A stretch of DNA of 64,000 bases from Paeniglutamicibacter psychrophenolicus (GCF_017876575.1 NZ_JAGIOE010000001.1:1426001-1490000), one strand, 5' to 3'; shown: positions 23,866 to 32,920, counted from the stretch's first letter. A program made the numbers and translations. Notes: generated by a model not told the origin, from the sequence alone.

Positions 23866-26570
23866 GCAAGAACCCGGCCAGGGGCTTCTGGCCCATGCGC
23901 GATCTGCCGGTGGCCTTCTGGCTGGTTCTCCTGGTGGTTGCCACGCTGGTCCACCGCCAGATCCCCGCGCCCCGCTGGCTCATGATCCACCTGCTGCTGC
24001 TTGGTGCGATCTCCCACGCGATCCTGGTCTGGTCCCAGTACTTTGCCATCGCCCTGCTGCGCACCCCGGCCCGGCCCCATGACCGGGCCACCCAGAACTG
24101 GCGGCTTCTCATGCTCAACGCCGGCACCGTCGTGGTGGTCGCAGGGGTGCTGTCGATGCTCTGGCCGCTCACCGCGACCGGGGCCGCCCTGGTGGCAGGG
24201 GCCGTGATCTGGCACGGGGTGGACCTGTTCGCCCGCATGCGGCGCGCCCTGCCCTCCCGCTTCGGCGCGACCGTGAAGTACTACATCGCCGCGGCCGCCT
24301 TCCTGCCCGTCGGGGCGGTGCTGGGCACCGTGTTGGCCCATGGCACCGGCTCGCCGACCCATGAGCAGGTCACCCTGGCCCACGCGTTCCTCAACGTCCT
24401 GGGCTGGGTGGGCCTGACGGTGGCGGGAACCCTGGTCACGCTCTGGCCCACCATGCTGCGCACCAGGATCGCCGACCAGGCCGCGGTCAATTCCCGGCGG
24501 GCCCTGCCGGTGCTCATTGCCTCGGCCCTGGCCGCGGCGCTCGGCGCCGGATTCGGTCTCCTGCCGGTGGCCGCGGCGGGCCTGCTCGGCTACATTGCGG
24601 GCCTCGGGATGATGGCTTCGGCCTTCATCCAGGTCGCTCGGAACAAGCCACCAAAGACCTTCTCCACGCTCTCGGTGCTGGGCGCTGTCAGCTGGTGGAT
24701 CGGGTGCCTGGTGGCCCTGGTCGTTTCCCTGCTGGGCACCGGCGACTGGCAGGTGGTCGGCCGTCTGTTCGCCTCCATCACCCCGTACCTGGTGGCCGGG
24801 TTCGCCGCGCAGGTGCTGCTCGGTGCGCTGTCCTACCTGGTGCCGGTGGTCCTGGGCGGCGGTCCGGCCCCGGTCAGGGCCGCGACCACGGTGCTGGACC
24901 GCGGGGCGGTGCTGCGCGTGTCCACCGCGAATGCCGCGCTGCTGGTGTGTGCGCTGCCGGTTCCCTCGCTGGTGCGGGTGCTGTGCTCGGGGCTGTACCT
25001 GGTGGCCATGGCAAGCTTCCTCCCGCTGCTCTTTATGGCCCTGCGGGCCCACCGCGGTGCCAAGGCCAAGGCGGCCGCAGGATTCAAGGCCCTGGGCCTG
25101 CCCGCCGGAACCCCGGCCCCGCGGGTGCGCCTGGAACCGGAAGGGGAGCGCCCCGCGGGCCAGCGTGCGGGCCAGGCCATGGCCGGGCTCATCGCCGTGG
25201 TGCTGGCCATCGCGGTGGGAGTGGCCATCGACCCGGCGGCCTCCGGCATCGCCGCGCCGCCCGCCCCGCCCGAAGCCGGCACAGCGGCACCGGCAACCAC
25301 TGCCCAAACCATGACAGTGAAGGTCCAGGCCGCCGACATGGGCTTCACCCCCGCCAGCATCGAGGTTCCCGCCGGCACGCACCTGGTCATCGAGCTGACC
25401 AACACCGATGCGGCCGAAACGCACGACCTGGTGCTGGCGACCGGGGCGAACAGCGGTCGACTGGCCCCGGGCCAAAGCGCCACCGTGGACGCCGGAGTCA
25501 TCACCTCCGATGTCTCGGCCTGGTGCTCGATCGTGGGCCACAGGCAAATGGGCATGGTGCTGGAGATCAAGGTCGCCGGCACGCCCGCGGCACCCGGCGA
25601 AGAACCCGGAGCGGCTGACCCGGGCCACGGGTCCATGCACCAGCCGGCGTCCCAGGCCCCGTCGGCCCCAGGCGCCCCGCTTGACTTGATGGCAGAACCC
25701 GATGCGTCCTTCACCGCGCACGACGCGTCGCTGCCCGCCCTTCCGCCACGGCCGAAGGACGGCAAGCCCGTGGTCCACCAGGCCACGTTCACCGCGCAGG
25801 AAGCAATCGCCGAGGTCTCCCCGGGAGTGCGGCAAAAACTCTGGACCTTCAACGGCACCGCGCCGGGCCCGCTGCTGCACGGCCGCGTCGGCGACAGGTT
25901 CGAGATCACGCTGGTCAACGACGGAACCATGGGCCACTCCATCGACTTCCATGCCGGTGCGCTGGCCCCGGACGAACCGATGCGCACCATCCAGCCCGGC
26001 GAATCGCTGCTCTACACGTTCACCGCCACCCGGGCGGGGATCTGGATGTACCACTGCTCGACCATGCCCATGAGCGCCCACATAGCCAACGGCATGTTCG
26101 GCACCGTGGTGATCGAGCCCGAGGGACTGCCCGAGGTGGACCGCTCCTACGTGCTGGCCCAGTCCGAATTCTATTTGGGGGCCCAGGACGCGGAGATCGA
26201 CACCGGGAAGCTGGCCGCGGAGAAGCCGGACCTGGTGGTCTTCAACGGCTATGCGAACCAATACGTGCACCGGCCGCTTCCGGCCAGGGTCGGGGAACGC
26301 GTGCGGATCTGGCTGCTGGATGTCGGGCCCAACCGGGCCTCCTCGTTCCACGTGATCGGCGGGCAATTCGACACCACCTGGTTCGAGGGAAACTACCTGC
26401 TCGATGACCGAGAGGGTGGGGACGGCGGAAGCCAGGCCCTTGCGCTCGGCGTGGCGCAGGGCGGATTCGTGGAACTGCAGTTCCCGGAGGCGGGAAACTA
26501 TCCCTTCGTTTCCCACGTGATGGTCGATGCCGAACGCGGTGCCCAGGGCGTGTTCAAGGTGGCCGAATAG
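23862..26570 (+). CDS. nirK: Membrane-anchored cupredoxin-NirK fusion (copper nitrite reductase)
   Basis: A 902-residue three-part protein. Residues about 15-395 form a membrane domain of about ten helices with in-helix His (H43, H52, H118, H174). Another helix at 439-457 is followed by a Pro/Ala linker. Residues about 484-572 form a cupredoxin with type-1 copper ligands H521, C555, H560 and M563/M565. Residues about 635-902 form a two-domain copper nitrite reductase: type-1 ligands H692, C732, H740, M745; type-2 ligands H697, H731, H885; catalytic D695 and H830. All active-site residues are therefore present. It should reduce nitrite to NO outside the membrane, with the cupredoxin as a tethered electron donor. 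Last gene of the operon. Start overlaps the previous stop (ATGA). Confidence 0.88.
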   Translation: MSKNPARGFWPMRDLPVAFWLVLLVVATLVHRQIPAPRWLMIHLLLLGAISHAILVWSQYFAIALLRTPARPHDRATQNWRLLMLNAGTVVVVAGVLSMLWPLTATGAALVAGAVIWHGVDLFARMRRALPSRFGATVKYYIAAAAFLPVGAVLGTVLAHGTGSPTHEQVTLAHAFLNVLGWVGLTVAGTLVTLWPTMLRTRIADQAAVNSRRALPVLIASALAAALGAGFGLLPVAAAGLLGYIAGLGMMASAFIQVARNKPPKTFSTLSVLGAVSWWIGCLVALVVSLLGTGDWQVVGRLFASITPYLVAGFAAQVLLGALSYLVPVVLGGGPAPVRAATTVLDRGAVLRVSTANAALLVCALPVPSLVRVLCSGLYLVAMASFLPLLFMALRAHRGAKAKAAAGFKALGLPAGTPAPRVRLEPEGERPAGQRAGQAMAGLIAVVLAIAVGVAIDPAASGIAAPPAPPEAGTAAPATTAQTMTVKVQAADMGFTPASIEVPAGTHLVIELTNTDAAETHDLVLATGANSGRLAPGQSATVDAGVITSDVSAWCSIVGHRQMGMVLEIKVAGTPAAPGEEPGAADPGHGSMHQPASQAPSAPGAPLDLMAEPDASFTAHDASLPALPPRPKDGKPVVHQATFTAQEAIAEVSPGVRQKLWTFNGTAPGPLLHGRVGDRFEITLVNDGTMGHSIDFHAGALAPDEPMRTIQPGESLLYTFTATRAGIWMYHCSTMPMSAHIANGMFGTVVIEPEGLPEVDRSYVLAQSEFYLGAQDAEIDTGKLAAEKPDLVVFNGYANQYVHRPLPARVGERVRIWLLDVGPNRASSFHVIGGQFDTTWFEGNYLLDDREGGDGGSQALALGVAQGGFVELQFPEAGNYPFVSHVMVDAERGAQGVFKVAE

Positions 26571-26573
26571 AGG

Positions 26574-26614
26574 GCAGCGTTTCAACGAGTTGGGTGCAGC
26601 GTTTCAACGAGTTG
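26574..26614. repeat. Tandem 19-bp direct repeat with palindromic core
   Basis: GCAGCGTTTCAACGAGTTG occurs at 26574-26592 and again at 26596-26614, exactly 22 bp (two helical turns) apart. Each copy contains CAACGAGTTG, a CAAC-N2-GTTG palindrome. It starts 3 nt after the nirK stop and lies about 100 nt upstream of the RclA-like gene, so it may be an operator for that gene. Confidence 0.6.
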
Positions 26615-26710
26615 CCTTGGGACAACCCAGGGGTTCCTTGACCGCCCGCACCGTGGCGGAGCACACTCGAGGCTAGTCAACACGAGAATTCCGAATCCGA
26701 GGACCGCTTG

Positions 26711-28081
26711 ATGGAACACGAACTTGATATGATTGTCATTGGCTGGGGCAAGGGCGGAAAAACCTTGGCCGGGACCATGGCCCGCGCCGGGCAACGCGTG
26801 GCCATCGTCGAGGCCTCGGCCCGGATGTATGGCGGCACCTGCATCAACATCGGCTGCGTTCCCACCAAGGCCCTGATCCACGACGCGGAGACCCGCACCG
26901 GTAACGGGTTCGACCCCGGATACTTTGACACCGCGGTGCAACGCCGGGACAAGCTCACCGCCGCCATGCGGGCCAAGAACTTCTCCATGCTCGATGACCT
27001 CGACTCGGTCATGGCCATCACCGGGCGAGCCACCTTCATCGGCCCGCGCCGCCTCAGGATCCAGGCCGGGGAAAAGACCATGGAACTGGGCGCCAAGCGC
27101 ATCATCATCAACACCGGAGCCGTGCCACAGGTCCCGGACCTCGGCGGCGTGCGCATCGGCGGGCGCATCCACGACTCCACCACGCTGCAGCATGCGCCCT
27201 TGCCCGCATCGCTGGTGGTGGTCGGCGGCGGATATGTCGGCACGGAGTTCGCCTCCATGTTCGCGCACTTCGGATCCAGGGTCACCGTGCTGGACCGCGG
27301 ACCCCGGGCGCTGAAGAAGGAAGACGAAGACGTGGCCGCCGAGGTCCTCGGTGCGCTTGGAGATGTAGGCGTCGAGGTCCGCACCGGCGCCAGCGTGCAG
27401 CGCATCGAACAGGACGCCGGCAGCGCCCGGGTGCACTACATCCAAGACGGCCAGACACGCGAGATCGAAGCCGAGGCAGTGCTCATCGCCCTGGGCCGCA
27501 CCCCGGCCACCGACGGGCTGGACCTGGCAGCCGCGGGGATCGAGCTCACCTCTTCCGGGGCCATCAAGGTCGACGAGCACCTTCGCACCACCGCCGAGGG
27601 CGTGTATGCGCTGGGCGACGTGAACGGCGGGCCACAGTTCACCTACGTTTCCCTGGACGACAACAGGATTGTCGCCGACGCGATCCTGGGGACCGGGACC
27701 CGTTCCACCGCGGACCGTGTTGCGGTTCCCTCCACCATCTTCACCACCCCGCCGCTGGCACGCGTCGGGCTCAGCGAGGAGGCGGCCCGGGCCCGGGGCC
27801 TGGAGATCAAGGTCGCCGTCAAGAAGGTCGCCGAGATCGCCGCGATGCCGCGGCCCAAGATCGTGGGCGATCCCCGCGGCATCATCAAGTTCGTGGTCGA
27901 TGCCAACACGGACCTGGTTCTTGGGGCTGCCCTGATGCACGTGGATTCGCAGGAAGTCATCAACCTGGTTGCCCTGGCCATGCGCCAGAAAGTCACCTCT
28001 GCCGCGTTGCGCGATTCGATCTTCACGCACCCTTCGTCCACCGAGGCGCTGAATGAGGTTCTCGGGACCTTCAGCAGGTAG
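26711..28081 (+). CDS. rclA: RclA-like flavin disulfide reductase
   Basis: A 456-residue pyridine-nucleotide-disulfide oxidoreductase closely patterned on E. coli RclA. It has IGWGKGGKTLAGTMARAG (FAD), MYGGTCINIGCVPTKALIHDAE with the redox pair C44/C49, VVGGGYVGTEFASMFAHFGS (NADH), LGDVNGGPQFTYVSLDD, and the C-terminal IFTHPSSTEALNE with the catalytic His. RclA reduces Cu(II) and protects against reactive chlorine; a copper or oxidant defence role next to a copper nitrite reductase gene makes sense. It could also be a generic mercuric-reductase-like enzyme. ATG at 26711 follows a TTG at 26708. A tandem repeat lies 97-137 nt upstream. Confidence 0.83.
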   Translation: MEHELDMIVIGWGKGGKTLAGTMARAGQRVAIVEASARMYGGTCINIGCVPTKALIHDAETRTGNGFDPGYFDTAVQRRDKLTAAMRAKNFSMLDDLDSVMAITGRATFIGPRRLRIQAGEKTMELGAKRIIINTGAVPQVPDLGGVRIGGRIHDSTTLQHAPLPASLVVVGGGYVGTEFASMFAHFGSRVTVLDRGPRALKKEDEDVAAEVLGALGDVGVEVRTGASVQRIEQDAGSARVHYIQDGQTREIEAEAVLIALGRTPATDGLDLAAAGIELTSSGAIKVDEHLRTTAEGVYALGDVNGGPQFTYVSLDDNRIVADAILGTGTRSTADRVAVPSTIFTTPPLARVGLSEEAARARGLEIKVAVKKVAEIAAMPRPKIVGDPRGIIKFVVDANTDLVLGAALMHVDSQEVINLVALAMRQKVTSAALRDSIFTHPSSTEALNEVLGTFSR

Positions 28082-28145
28082 GGTCGCCGGGTTGTGCCGG
28101 TGAAGGGATACTGTGCCGGGAAGCTCCAGACCATAAGATGGGTAC

Positions 28146-28535
28146 GTGCAAGACCTGCTGACCAGCCTGGGCCCGGCACTCGACCTCATTGGGTGGGTGG
28201 CGCTGATTGCCGCGGCCGGATTCTATGGCTTTGCGTTGGCCGAACGCCGCCGGGATGCGGAATGGAAGACCGCCGACTACGAGATCGCGATGCTCGAGGG
28301 CCAGGAATGCCTGGTTTTCCACACCTCCGACGGCACCGTCCGCAGCGAGCTGCTGGTGCTGGACAGCCCCCGGGCGCCCGAGGGCCAGGCCCTGGTGTAC
28401 TACCGGGACGACAATACCGGATCCTGGCAGCTGGAAAAGCCCCGTTCACAGGTGCGCTTCCTGTATTGGACCGCCGCGGCACTGGTTGCCGGCTTTGTCC
28501 TGAGCAAGGTCCTTGGCATCATTGCCCACCTGTAA
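28146..28535 (+). CDS. Small membrane protein of unknown function
   Basis: A 129-residue protein with one N-terminal (about residues 14-30) and one C-terminal (about 105-126) membrane helix. Between them is a soluble, beta-prone stretch (ECLVFHTSDGTVRSELLVLD, ALVYYRDDNTGSWQLEK). No family recognised. It starts with GTG, 64 nt after the RclA-like gene, and its stop abuts the stop of the convergent sugar dehydrogenase gene. The reading frame is supported by codon use and the clean helix-loop-helix layout. Confidence 0.65.
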   Translation: MQDLLTSLGPALDLIGWVALIAAAGFYGFALAERRRDAEWKTADYEIAMLEGQECLVFHTSDGTVRSELLVLDSPRAPEGQALVYYRDDNTGSWQLEKPRSQVRFLYWTAAALVAGFVLSKVLGIIAHL

Positions 28536-29651
28536 CTAGGCGACGGGAAGTTCCAGGGCGATGATCCTCGAATCAGCACCCTCGTTGGTGGCCACCCACA
28601 ATTCATCGCCCACCAACAGCGCGTCGCGCAGCCGGCCTTCCTGGCCGGAGAGCAGCTCGCGGGCTCCCGGAAGCGTTCCGCCGGCGGTCGGCTCCCCGGC
28701 CGGCAGCGGCAACTCCCACAGCCGCTCGCCGCGCAGGCAGGCCACATAGGCAATGTCCCCGGCAATGGCCAGCGCGCTCGGTGAGGCGTCGGCGGTGCTG
28801 GGCCACACATGGATCGGGTCGACAAAACGCGCATCGCGGGCCACCCCGGTGACAAACGGCCATCCGTAGTTCTTGCCGGGCTCGATCAGGTTCACTTCGT
28901 CGTTCTTTTCCGGGCCCAGCTCGCTGGCCCAGAGCCGGCCGCTCGAATCCCATCCGAGCCCCTGGACATTGCGGTGCCCGTAGGAATACACCGGGGAACC
29001 GGCAAAGGGATTGGCTTCCGGGATGCTTCCGTCCGGATTGATGCGCAGGATCTTGCCATTGAGCCGGGACGGGTCCTGGGCCGCCTCCCGGTCGGTGGCA
29101 TCCCCGGTGCCGATGTAGAGCAGGCCGTCCGGACCCTGCTTGATGCGCCCGCCGTTGTGGATGTTGGCCCGCGGAATGCCGAGCAGGATGTCCTCGACCG
29201 GCCCGACCCCCGAACCCTGCAATTGCATGCGCACCACCCGGTTGTCGGTTTCGGTGCCCAGGTAGGCGTAGAGCCATTCAGCCTCGCCGGATGCGGCGAT
29301 GATCTCGAGCCCCAGCAGCCCCGCTTCGCCGCCGGCGACCACCTGGGGCAGATGCACCAGGGGCATGAGGTTGCCGTCGGGGGAGAGGCTCAGTATCCGG
29401 GCGGTGTCGCGCTCGGAGACCAGGATGCGCCCGTCCTTGGCCCGGACCATGGACCAGGGGGTGTCAAGGCCGGTGGCCTTGAGTATTTTCCGGGGACCGA
29501 TGCCGGTGGGCGCGGGGCCGGGCGTGGCAGTGGCGATGGGGTTCACCGGAGGTGAACATCCGGCCAGGGCCGCCAGGGACAGGGCCCCGCCGAGGGCCAG
29601 CACCGTGCGGCGATCCATCCGGAGGCCGGCCGCGGGCCCGTAAGCCGTCAT
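28536..29651 (-). CDS. PQQ-type sugar dehydrogenase (glucose/sorbosone dehydrogenase family) lipoprotein
   Basis: A 371-residue exported beta-propeller. An N-terminal signal with twin Arg (MDRRTVLALGG) ends in LAALAGCS, a lipobox, so the protein may be Tat-exported and lipid-anchored. The propeller shows LDTPWSMVRAKDGRILVSERD, AGGEAGLLGLEI, NIHNGGRIKQGPDGLLYIGTGDATD and GHRNVQGLGWDSSGRLWASELGPEKNDEVN, the calling card of soluble aldose dehydrogenases. His and Arg residues that hold PQQ and calcium in the family are visible (GHRN). It oxidises sugars outside the membrane. ATG at 29651 is used; ATG at 29618 (MDRRTV) would give a more typical signal peptide. Confidence 0.85.
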   Translation of the reverse strand: MTAYGPAAGLRMDRRTVLALGGALSLAALAGCSPPVNPIATATPGPAPTGIGPRKILKATGLDTPWSMVRAKDGRILVSERDTARILSLSPDGNLMPLVHLPQVVAGGEAGLLGLEIIAASGEAEWLYAYLGTETDNRVVRMQLQGSGVGPVEDILLGIPRANIHNGGRIKQGPDGLLYIGTGDATDREAAQDPSRLNGKILRINPDGSIPEANPFAGSPVYSYGHRNVQGLGWDSSGRLWASELGPEKNDEVNLIEPGKNYGWPFVTGVARDARFVDPIHVWPSTADASPSALAIAGDIAYVACLRGERLWELPLPAGEPTAGGTLPGARELLSGQEGRLRDALLVGDELWVATNEGADSRIIALELPVA

Positions 29652-29710
29652 GGCCTCGAGTCTAGTGCGCACCCGCGGCTCCGCGGAAGGACTGGTCGGA
29701 GGCAGCAAAA

Positions 29711-29768
29711 GGCCCGGGCCGTCCACGGACACCGCGGTGTTCAGCGGTGTCTGTCGACGGCCCGGGCC
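29711..29768 (-). terminator. Terminator of the opuA operon
   Basis: A long imperfect hairpin: GGCCCGGGCCGTC (29711-29723) pairs with 29756-29768, and inside it ACACCGC (29729-29735) pairs with GCGGTGT (29744-29750). On the minus strand it follows the opuAC stop by about 20 nt and is followed by TTTTGC. Confidence 0.8.
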
Positions 29769-29789
29769 CCTGGAGCAGGTGCTGCGCGG

Positions 29790-30701
29790 TTACTTCTTCG
29801 CGGTCAGCGAGTCCACCCATTCCTGGTTTTCGGAGATCCACTTGTCAACGAGCGGTCCGTAGTCCTGGGTGTCGGTGTCGTTGAACAGCGCGTTTTCCAA
29901 GGAGAAGAGCTTCTCGTCGTCCATCTTGAAGTCCTTCATCCACCCGGTCAAGGTCGGGAAGTCCTCCTTGAAGGTGAGGGATCCGTAGGTGCTGATCTTC
30001 TCGGCGACACCCAGTGTGCCCTTGGGGTCCTCGAGGTCCTTGATCGGGAACGCGTCATAGGCCCAGTGCGGGCGCCACAGCGTCACCAGGATGTTGTCCC
30101 CGGCGGTGGTTGCCTTCTTCAGCTCGGTCAGCATGGCGGTGGTCGAGGAGGTCACGAAGTCCATCTTCTCCAGGCCGTACTCCGGGATGACACGTTCCTT
30201 CACGGCCTTGGTCAGGCCCGCCCCCGGGTCGATGCCCACGATGCGGTTGCCGAACATGTCTGCCTTGCCGGCGAGCTCGTCCAGCGAGGTGATGTCAGCG
30301 TCCTCGTTCACCGCGATGGTGAGCTTGGCGTTTTCGTTCCAGGTGCCCAGTTCCTGCATCTTGTCGCCGTACTTCTTCAGGTACTCGGCGTGGGTTTCCG
30401 GAAGCCAGACGTCCATGGTCATGTCGAAGTCGCCGGTGGTGATGCCGGTGAAGACCGGTGCCGCGTCGGCGGTGGTCAGCGTGACATCGTAGCCTTCCTT
30501 CTCAAGGATGCGCTCCCACAGGTTGGACACTGCGATGCCTTCGTCCCAGCCCGCGAAGACACCGATGGTCACTTCCTTCTTGTCTCCGGTGTCACCCCCG
30601 GAAGGAGACGCGGCACCTTCAGGGGTGCTGGAACCGCACGCGGTCAGGGCCAGGGCCGAGGCGGCTGCCACGGCCAGGAATGATACGAGTTTTTTCCTCA
30701 T
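29790..30701 (-). CDS. opuAC: Glycine betaine ABC transporter, substrate-binding lipoprotein
   Basis: A 303-residue lipoprotein: signal peptide with LALTACGSS lipobox (Cys about 22), then an OpuAC domain (VTIGVFAGWDEGIAVSNLWERILEKEGY, DMTMDVWLPETHAEYLKKYGDKM, TLWRPHWAYDAFPIKDLEDP). Trp and acidic residues in the DVWLPETH and LWRPHW stretches are where this family forms an aromatic cage for quaternary amines. It binds glycine betaine or a related compatible solute outside the membrane for osmoprotection. Third gene of the operon (ATPase-permease-binding protein), 57 nt downstream of the permease gene with AAGAAAGGC upstream of the start. Confidence 0.93.
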   Translation of the reverse strand: MRKKLVSFLAVAAASALALTACGSSTPEGAASPSGGDTGDKKEVTIGVFAGWDEGIAVSNLWERILEKEGYDVTLTTADAAPVFTGITTGDFDMTMDVWLPETHAEYLKKYGDKMQELGTWNENAKLTIAVNEDADITSLDELAGKADMFGNRIVGIDPGAGLTKAVKERVIPEYGLEKMDFVTSSTTAMLTELKKATTAGDNILVTLWRPHWAYDAFPIKDLEDPKGTLGVAEKISTYGSLTFKEDFPTLTGWMKDFKMDDEKLFSLENALFNDTDTQDYGPLVDKWISENQEWVDSLTAKK

Positions 30702-30758
30702 GGTTCTTGCCTTTCTTGGCGGTACCCATCGATTCCGGTGCCGCAGATTGGTGAATGG

Positions 30759-31604
30759 TTATGCTGCTACGAGGGTCTTCTTCCTGCTCAAGGAAGCAGT
30801 GACGCGGTCAAGGTAGATCGCCAGGATGACGACCGAGAGACCGGATTCCACGCCCAGCGGCGTGTTCAGCCCGGTCAGTGCCTGGTAGACGGCACCGCCC
30901 AGGCCGCCGGCGCCGACCATGCCGGCAATGACGACCATGGACAGCGAGAGCATGATGATCTGGTTGATGCCGGCCATGATGGTGGGCATGGCCAGCGGGA
31001 TCTGGATCTGGCGCAGGATGCGCATCGGCGAGGCACCGAAGGCCTGCCCGGCCTCGACGACTTCGCTGTCCACGGAGCGGATGCCCAGCTCGGTGAAGCG
31101 TGCCCCGGGGGCCAGCGCGAACACGATGGTCGCCACGATGCCCGGGACCGGCCCGATGCCCAGCAACAGCAGCACCGGAATCAGGTACACGAACGCCGGC
31201 ATGGTCTGCAGGAAGTCCATCACGGGTTTCACGGTGCCCGATACCGCCGGGGACTTGGCGGCGGCGATGCCCAGCGGAACGGATATGACCACGGCAACCA
31301 CGGAAGCGACAAGGACCAGCGCCAGGGAATGCATGGCGTTGGTCCACTGGTTCATGCCGTAGATCAGCAGGAACCCGGCGACACTGCCCACGCCGAGCTT
31401 CCAGCCCTTGAGCCAGAAGGCCAGGCCCGAAAGCACGACGATCACCGCCCAGAACGGCGGGGTGGTCAAAACCCAGTCAAGCGCGCTGTAGAACTGCGCA
31501 AAGAAGGCCTTGATGCCGTCGAAGAAGGCGCCGAGGTTATCGATCACCCAATCCAGGGCTGTCTCGGCCCATTTGCCAACGGGAATCCGGAACAAGTCGT
31601 CCAT
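30759..31604 (-). CDS. opuAB: Glycine betaine ABC transporter permease
   Basis: A 281-residue permease with six to seven membrane segments and the BPD-type EAA loop VVEAGQAFGASPMRILRQIQIPLAMPTIMAG near residue 190, followed by MLSLSMVVIAGMVGAGGLGGAVYQAL. This matches ProW/OpuAB. The amphipathic N-terminal stretch (KWAETALDWVIDNLGAFFDGIKAFFAQF) is family-typical. Its ATG shares one base with the stop of the ATPase gene (TAATG), indicating coupled translation. Confidence 0.93.
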   Translation of the reverse strand: MDDLFRIPVGKWAETALDWVIDNLGAFFDGIKAFFAQFYSALDWVLTTPPFWAVIVVLSGLAFWLKGWKLGVGSVAGFLLIYGMNQWTNAMHSLALVLVASVVAVVISVPLGIAAAKSPAVSGTVKPVMDFLQTMPAFVYLIPVLLLLGIGPVPGIVATIVFALAPGARFTELGIRSVDSEVVEAGQAFGASPMRILRQIQIPLAMPTIMAGINQIIMLSLSMVVIAGMVGAGGLGGAVYQALTGLNTPLGVESGLSVVILAIYLDRVTASLSRKKTLVAA

Positions 31605-32920
31605 TAGAGGTTCCCTCCGCTTTCAGTGGTCGGTTCCGTCGCGAAGATTCCTGGTGGTTGGCTGCCGTCGTTGCTTCCGGCGGTCTGCCCCGGGGTGAGG
31701 ATCTCCATGGAACTGGTCGATGAGGGCACGTTGCCCAGGGCCGCCAGCAGGGTGGCCCGGGCAACAGCGCCGACCAGGCGTCCCTCGTCATCGACGACGG
31801 GCAGCGGCGTGCTGCTTTCCACGGCCCGGCCGAAGAGGTCGTTGAGTGCGGTTTCGGCGGAGACTGCTTCGTCTTCGCGCGCCAGGATCCCGGTGAGATC
31901 CGATTCCCCGCTGTCAACCAGCGCCATGACCTCGCGGTCGGTGACAATGCCGCGGAACTTCCGGTGCCGGTCGACGACGAAGGCGCCTGAGGTCTGCTGC
32001 TGGCGCATGGTCAGCAGTGCGGCACGGGCGCCGCCGCTCACGCTGACCACTGCCCGCGGGTTCTGCATGACGCTGCCGGCGGTGAGCACCCGGGTGCGGT
32101 CCACGTCGCGAACGAACGAGGCCACGTATTCGGTGGCCGGGTGGGTCAGGATGTCGTCGGGGGTGCCGATCTGCACGATTTCCCCGTCCTTCATCACCGC
32201 AATGCGGTCCCCGAGGAACATCGCTTCGTTCAGGTCGTGGGTGATGAAGATGATGGTCTTGCCCAGGTCAGCCTGCAGGGAGGCAAGCTGCTCCTGCATA
32301 TCGCGGCGGATCAACGGGTCGAGTGCCGAAAACGCCTCGTCCATGAGCAGGATGTCGGTTTCCGCGCACAACGCGCGGGCCAGCCCGACGCGTTGCTGCA
32401 TGCCGCCGGAGAGCTGCGAGGGATACTTTTCGCCCCAACCCTCCAGACCCACGGTCTTGAGCATCTTGGTGGCCAGTTCGGTGCGCTTCTTCTTGTCCAT
32501 GCCCTGGATCTCCAGGGCGTAGGCGGCGTTCTCCAGCACGGTGCGGTGCGGCAGCAACGCGAAGTGCTGGAAGACCATGGAAACGCTCTTCTGCCGCACC
32601 TCGCGCAGGCGCTTTCCGGAGATCTTGGAAATGTCGGTGTCGCCGATGTGGACCGAACCGCTGGTCATCGTCCACAGGCCGTTGAGCATCCGGATCAACG
32701 TTGATTTTCCGGAGCCGGACAGGCCCATGACGACGAAGATTTCGCCGGGTTTGACCTCGAACGACGCATCGATGACGGCGGCGGTGCCCATCGCGGCGAC
32801 GTCCTGGCGCGTCTTGCCCTCCTTGAGGGCCTTCACGGCTTCTTGCGGCCTGCGCCCAAACACCTTGAAGGCGTTGGCGACACGTAGGGCCGGAGAAGCC
32901 GCTCCTGGTGCTGCATTCAT
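31604..32920 (-). CDS. opuAA: Glycine betaine ABC transporter ATPase with CBS domains
   Basis: A 438-residue ATPase. Walker A GLSGSGKST near residue 63, Q-loop region FQHFALLPHRTVLENAAY, signature LSGGMQQRVGLARAL, Walker B DILLMDEAFSALD and the switch His in IFITHDL. After the family extension (GEIVQIGTPDDILTHPA), tandem CBS domains occupy about residues 290-410, the part that senses ionic strength in OpuA. The start at 32920 has GGA-rich sequence upstream; ATG 32932 is in frame. The very end is a Ser/Gly-rich tail. First gene of the operon; the 529-base upstream region is shared with the Rieske ferredoxin gene. Confidence 0.93.
   Translation of the reverse strand: MNAAPGAASPALRVANAFKVFGRRPQEAVKALKEGKTRQDVAAMGTAAVIDASFEVKPGEIFVVMGLSGSGKSTLIRMLNGLWTMTSGSVHIGDTDISKISGKRLREVRQKSVSMVFQHFALLPHRTVLENAAYALEIQGMDKKKRTELATKMLKTVGLEGWGEKYPSQLSGGMQQRVGLARALCAETDILLMDEAFSALDPLIRRDMQEQLASLQADLGKTIIFITHDLNEAMFLGDRIAVMKDGEIVQIGTPDDILTHPATEYVASFVRDVDRTRVLTAGSVMQNPRAVVSVSGGARAALLTMRQQQTSGAFVVDRHRKFRGIVTDREVMALVDSGESDLTGILAREDEAVSAETALNDLFGRAVESSTPLPVVDDEGRLVGAVARATLLAALGNVPSSTSSMEILTPGQTAGSNDGSQPPGIFATEPTTESGGNL

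Noticed and set aside
23502-26585. A 1027-codon minus-strand frame opposite the NirK fusion
   Set aside because: His/Gly/Arg-rich antisense shadow with no domain. The plus-strand frame has every copper ligand.
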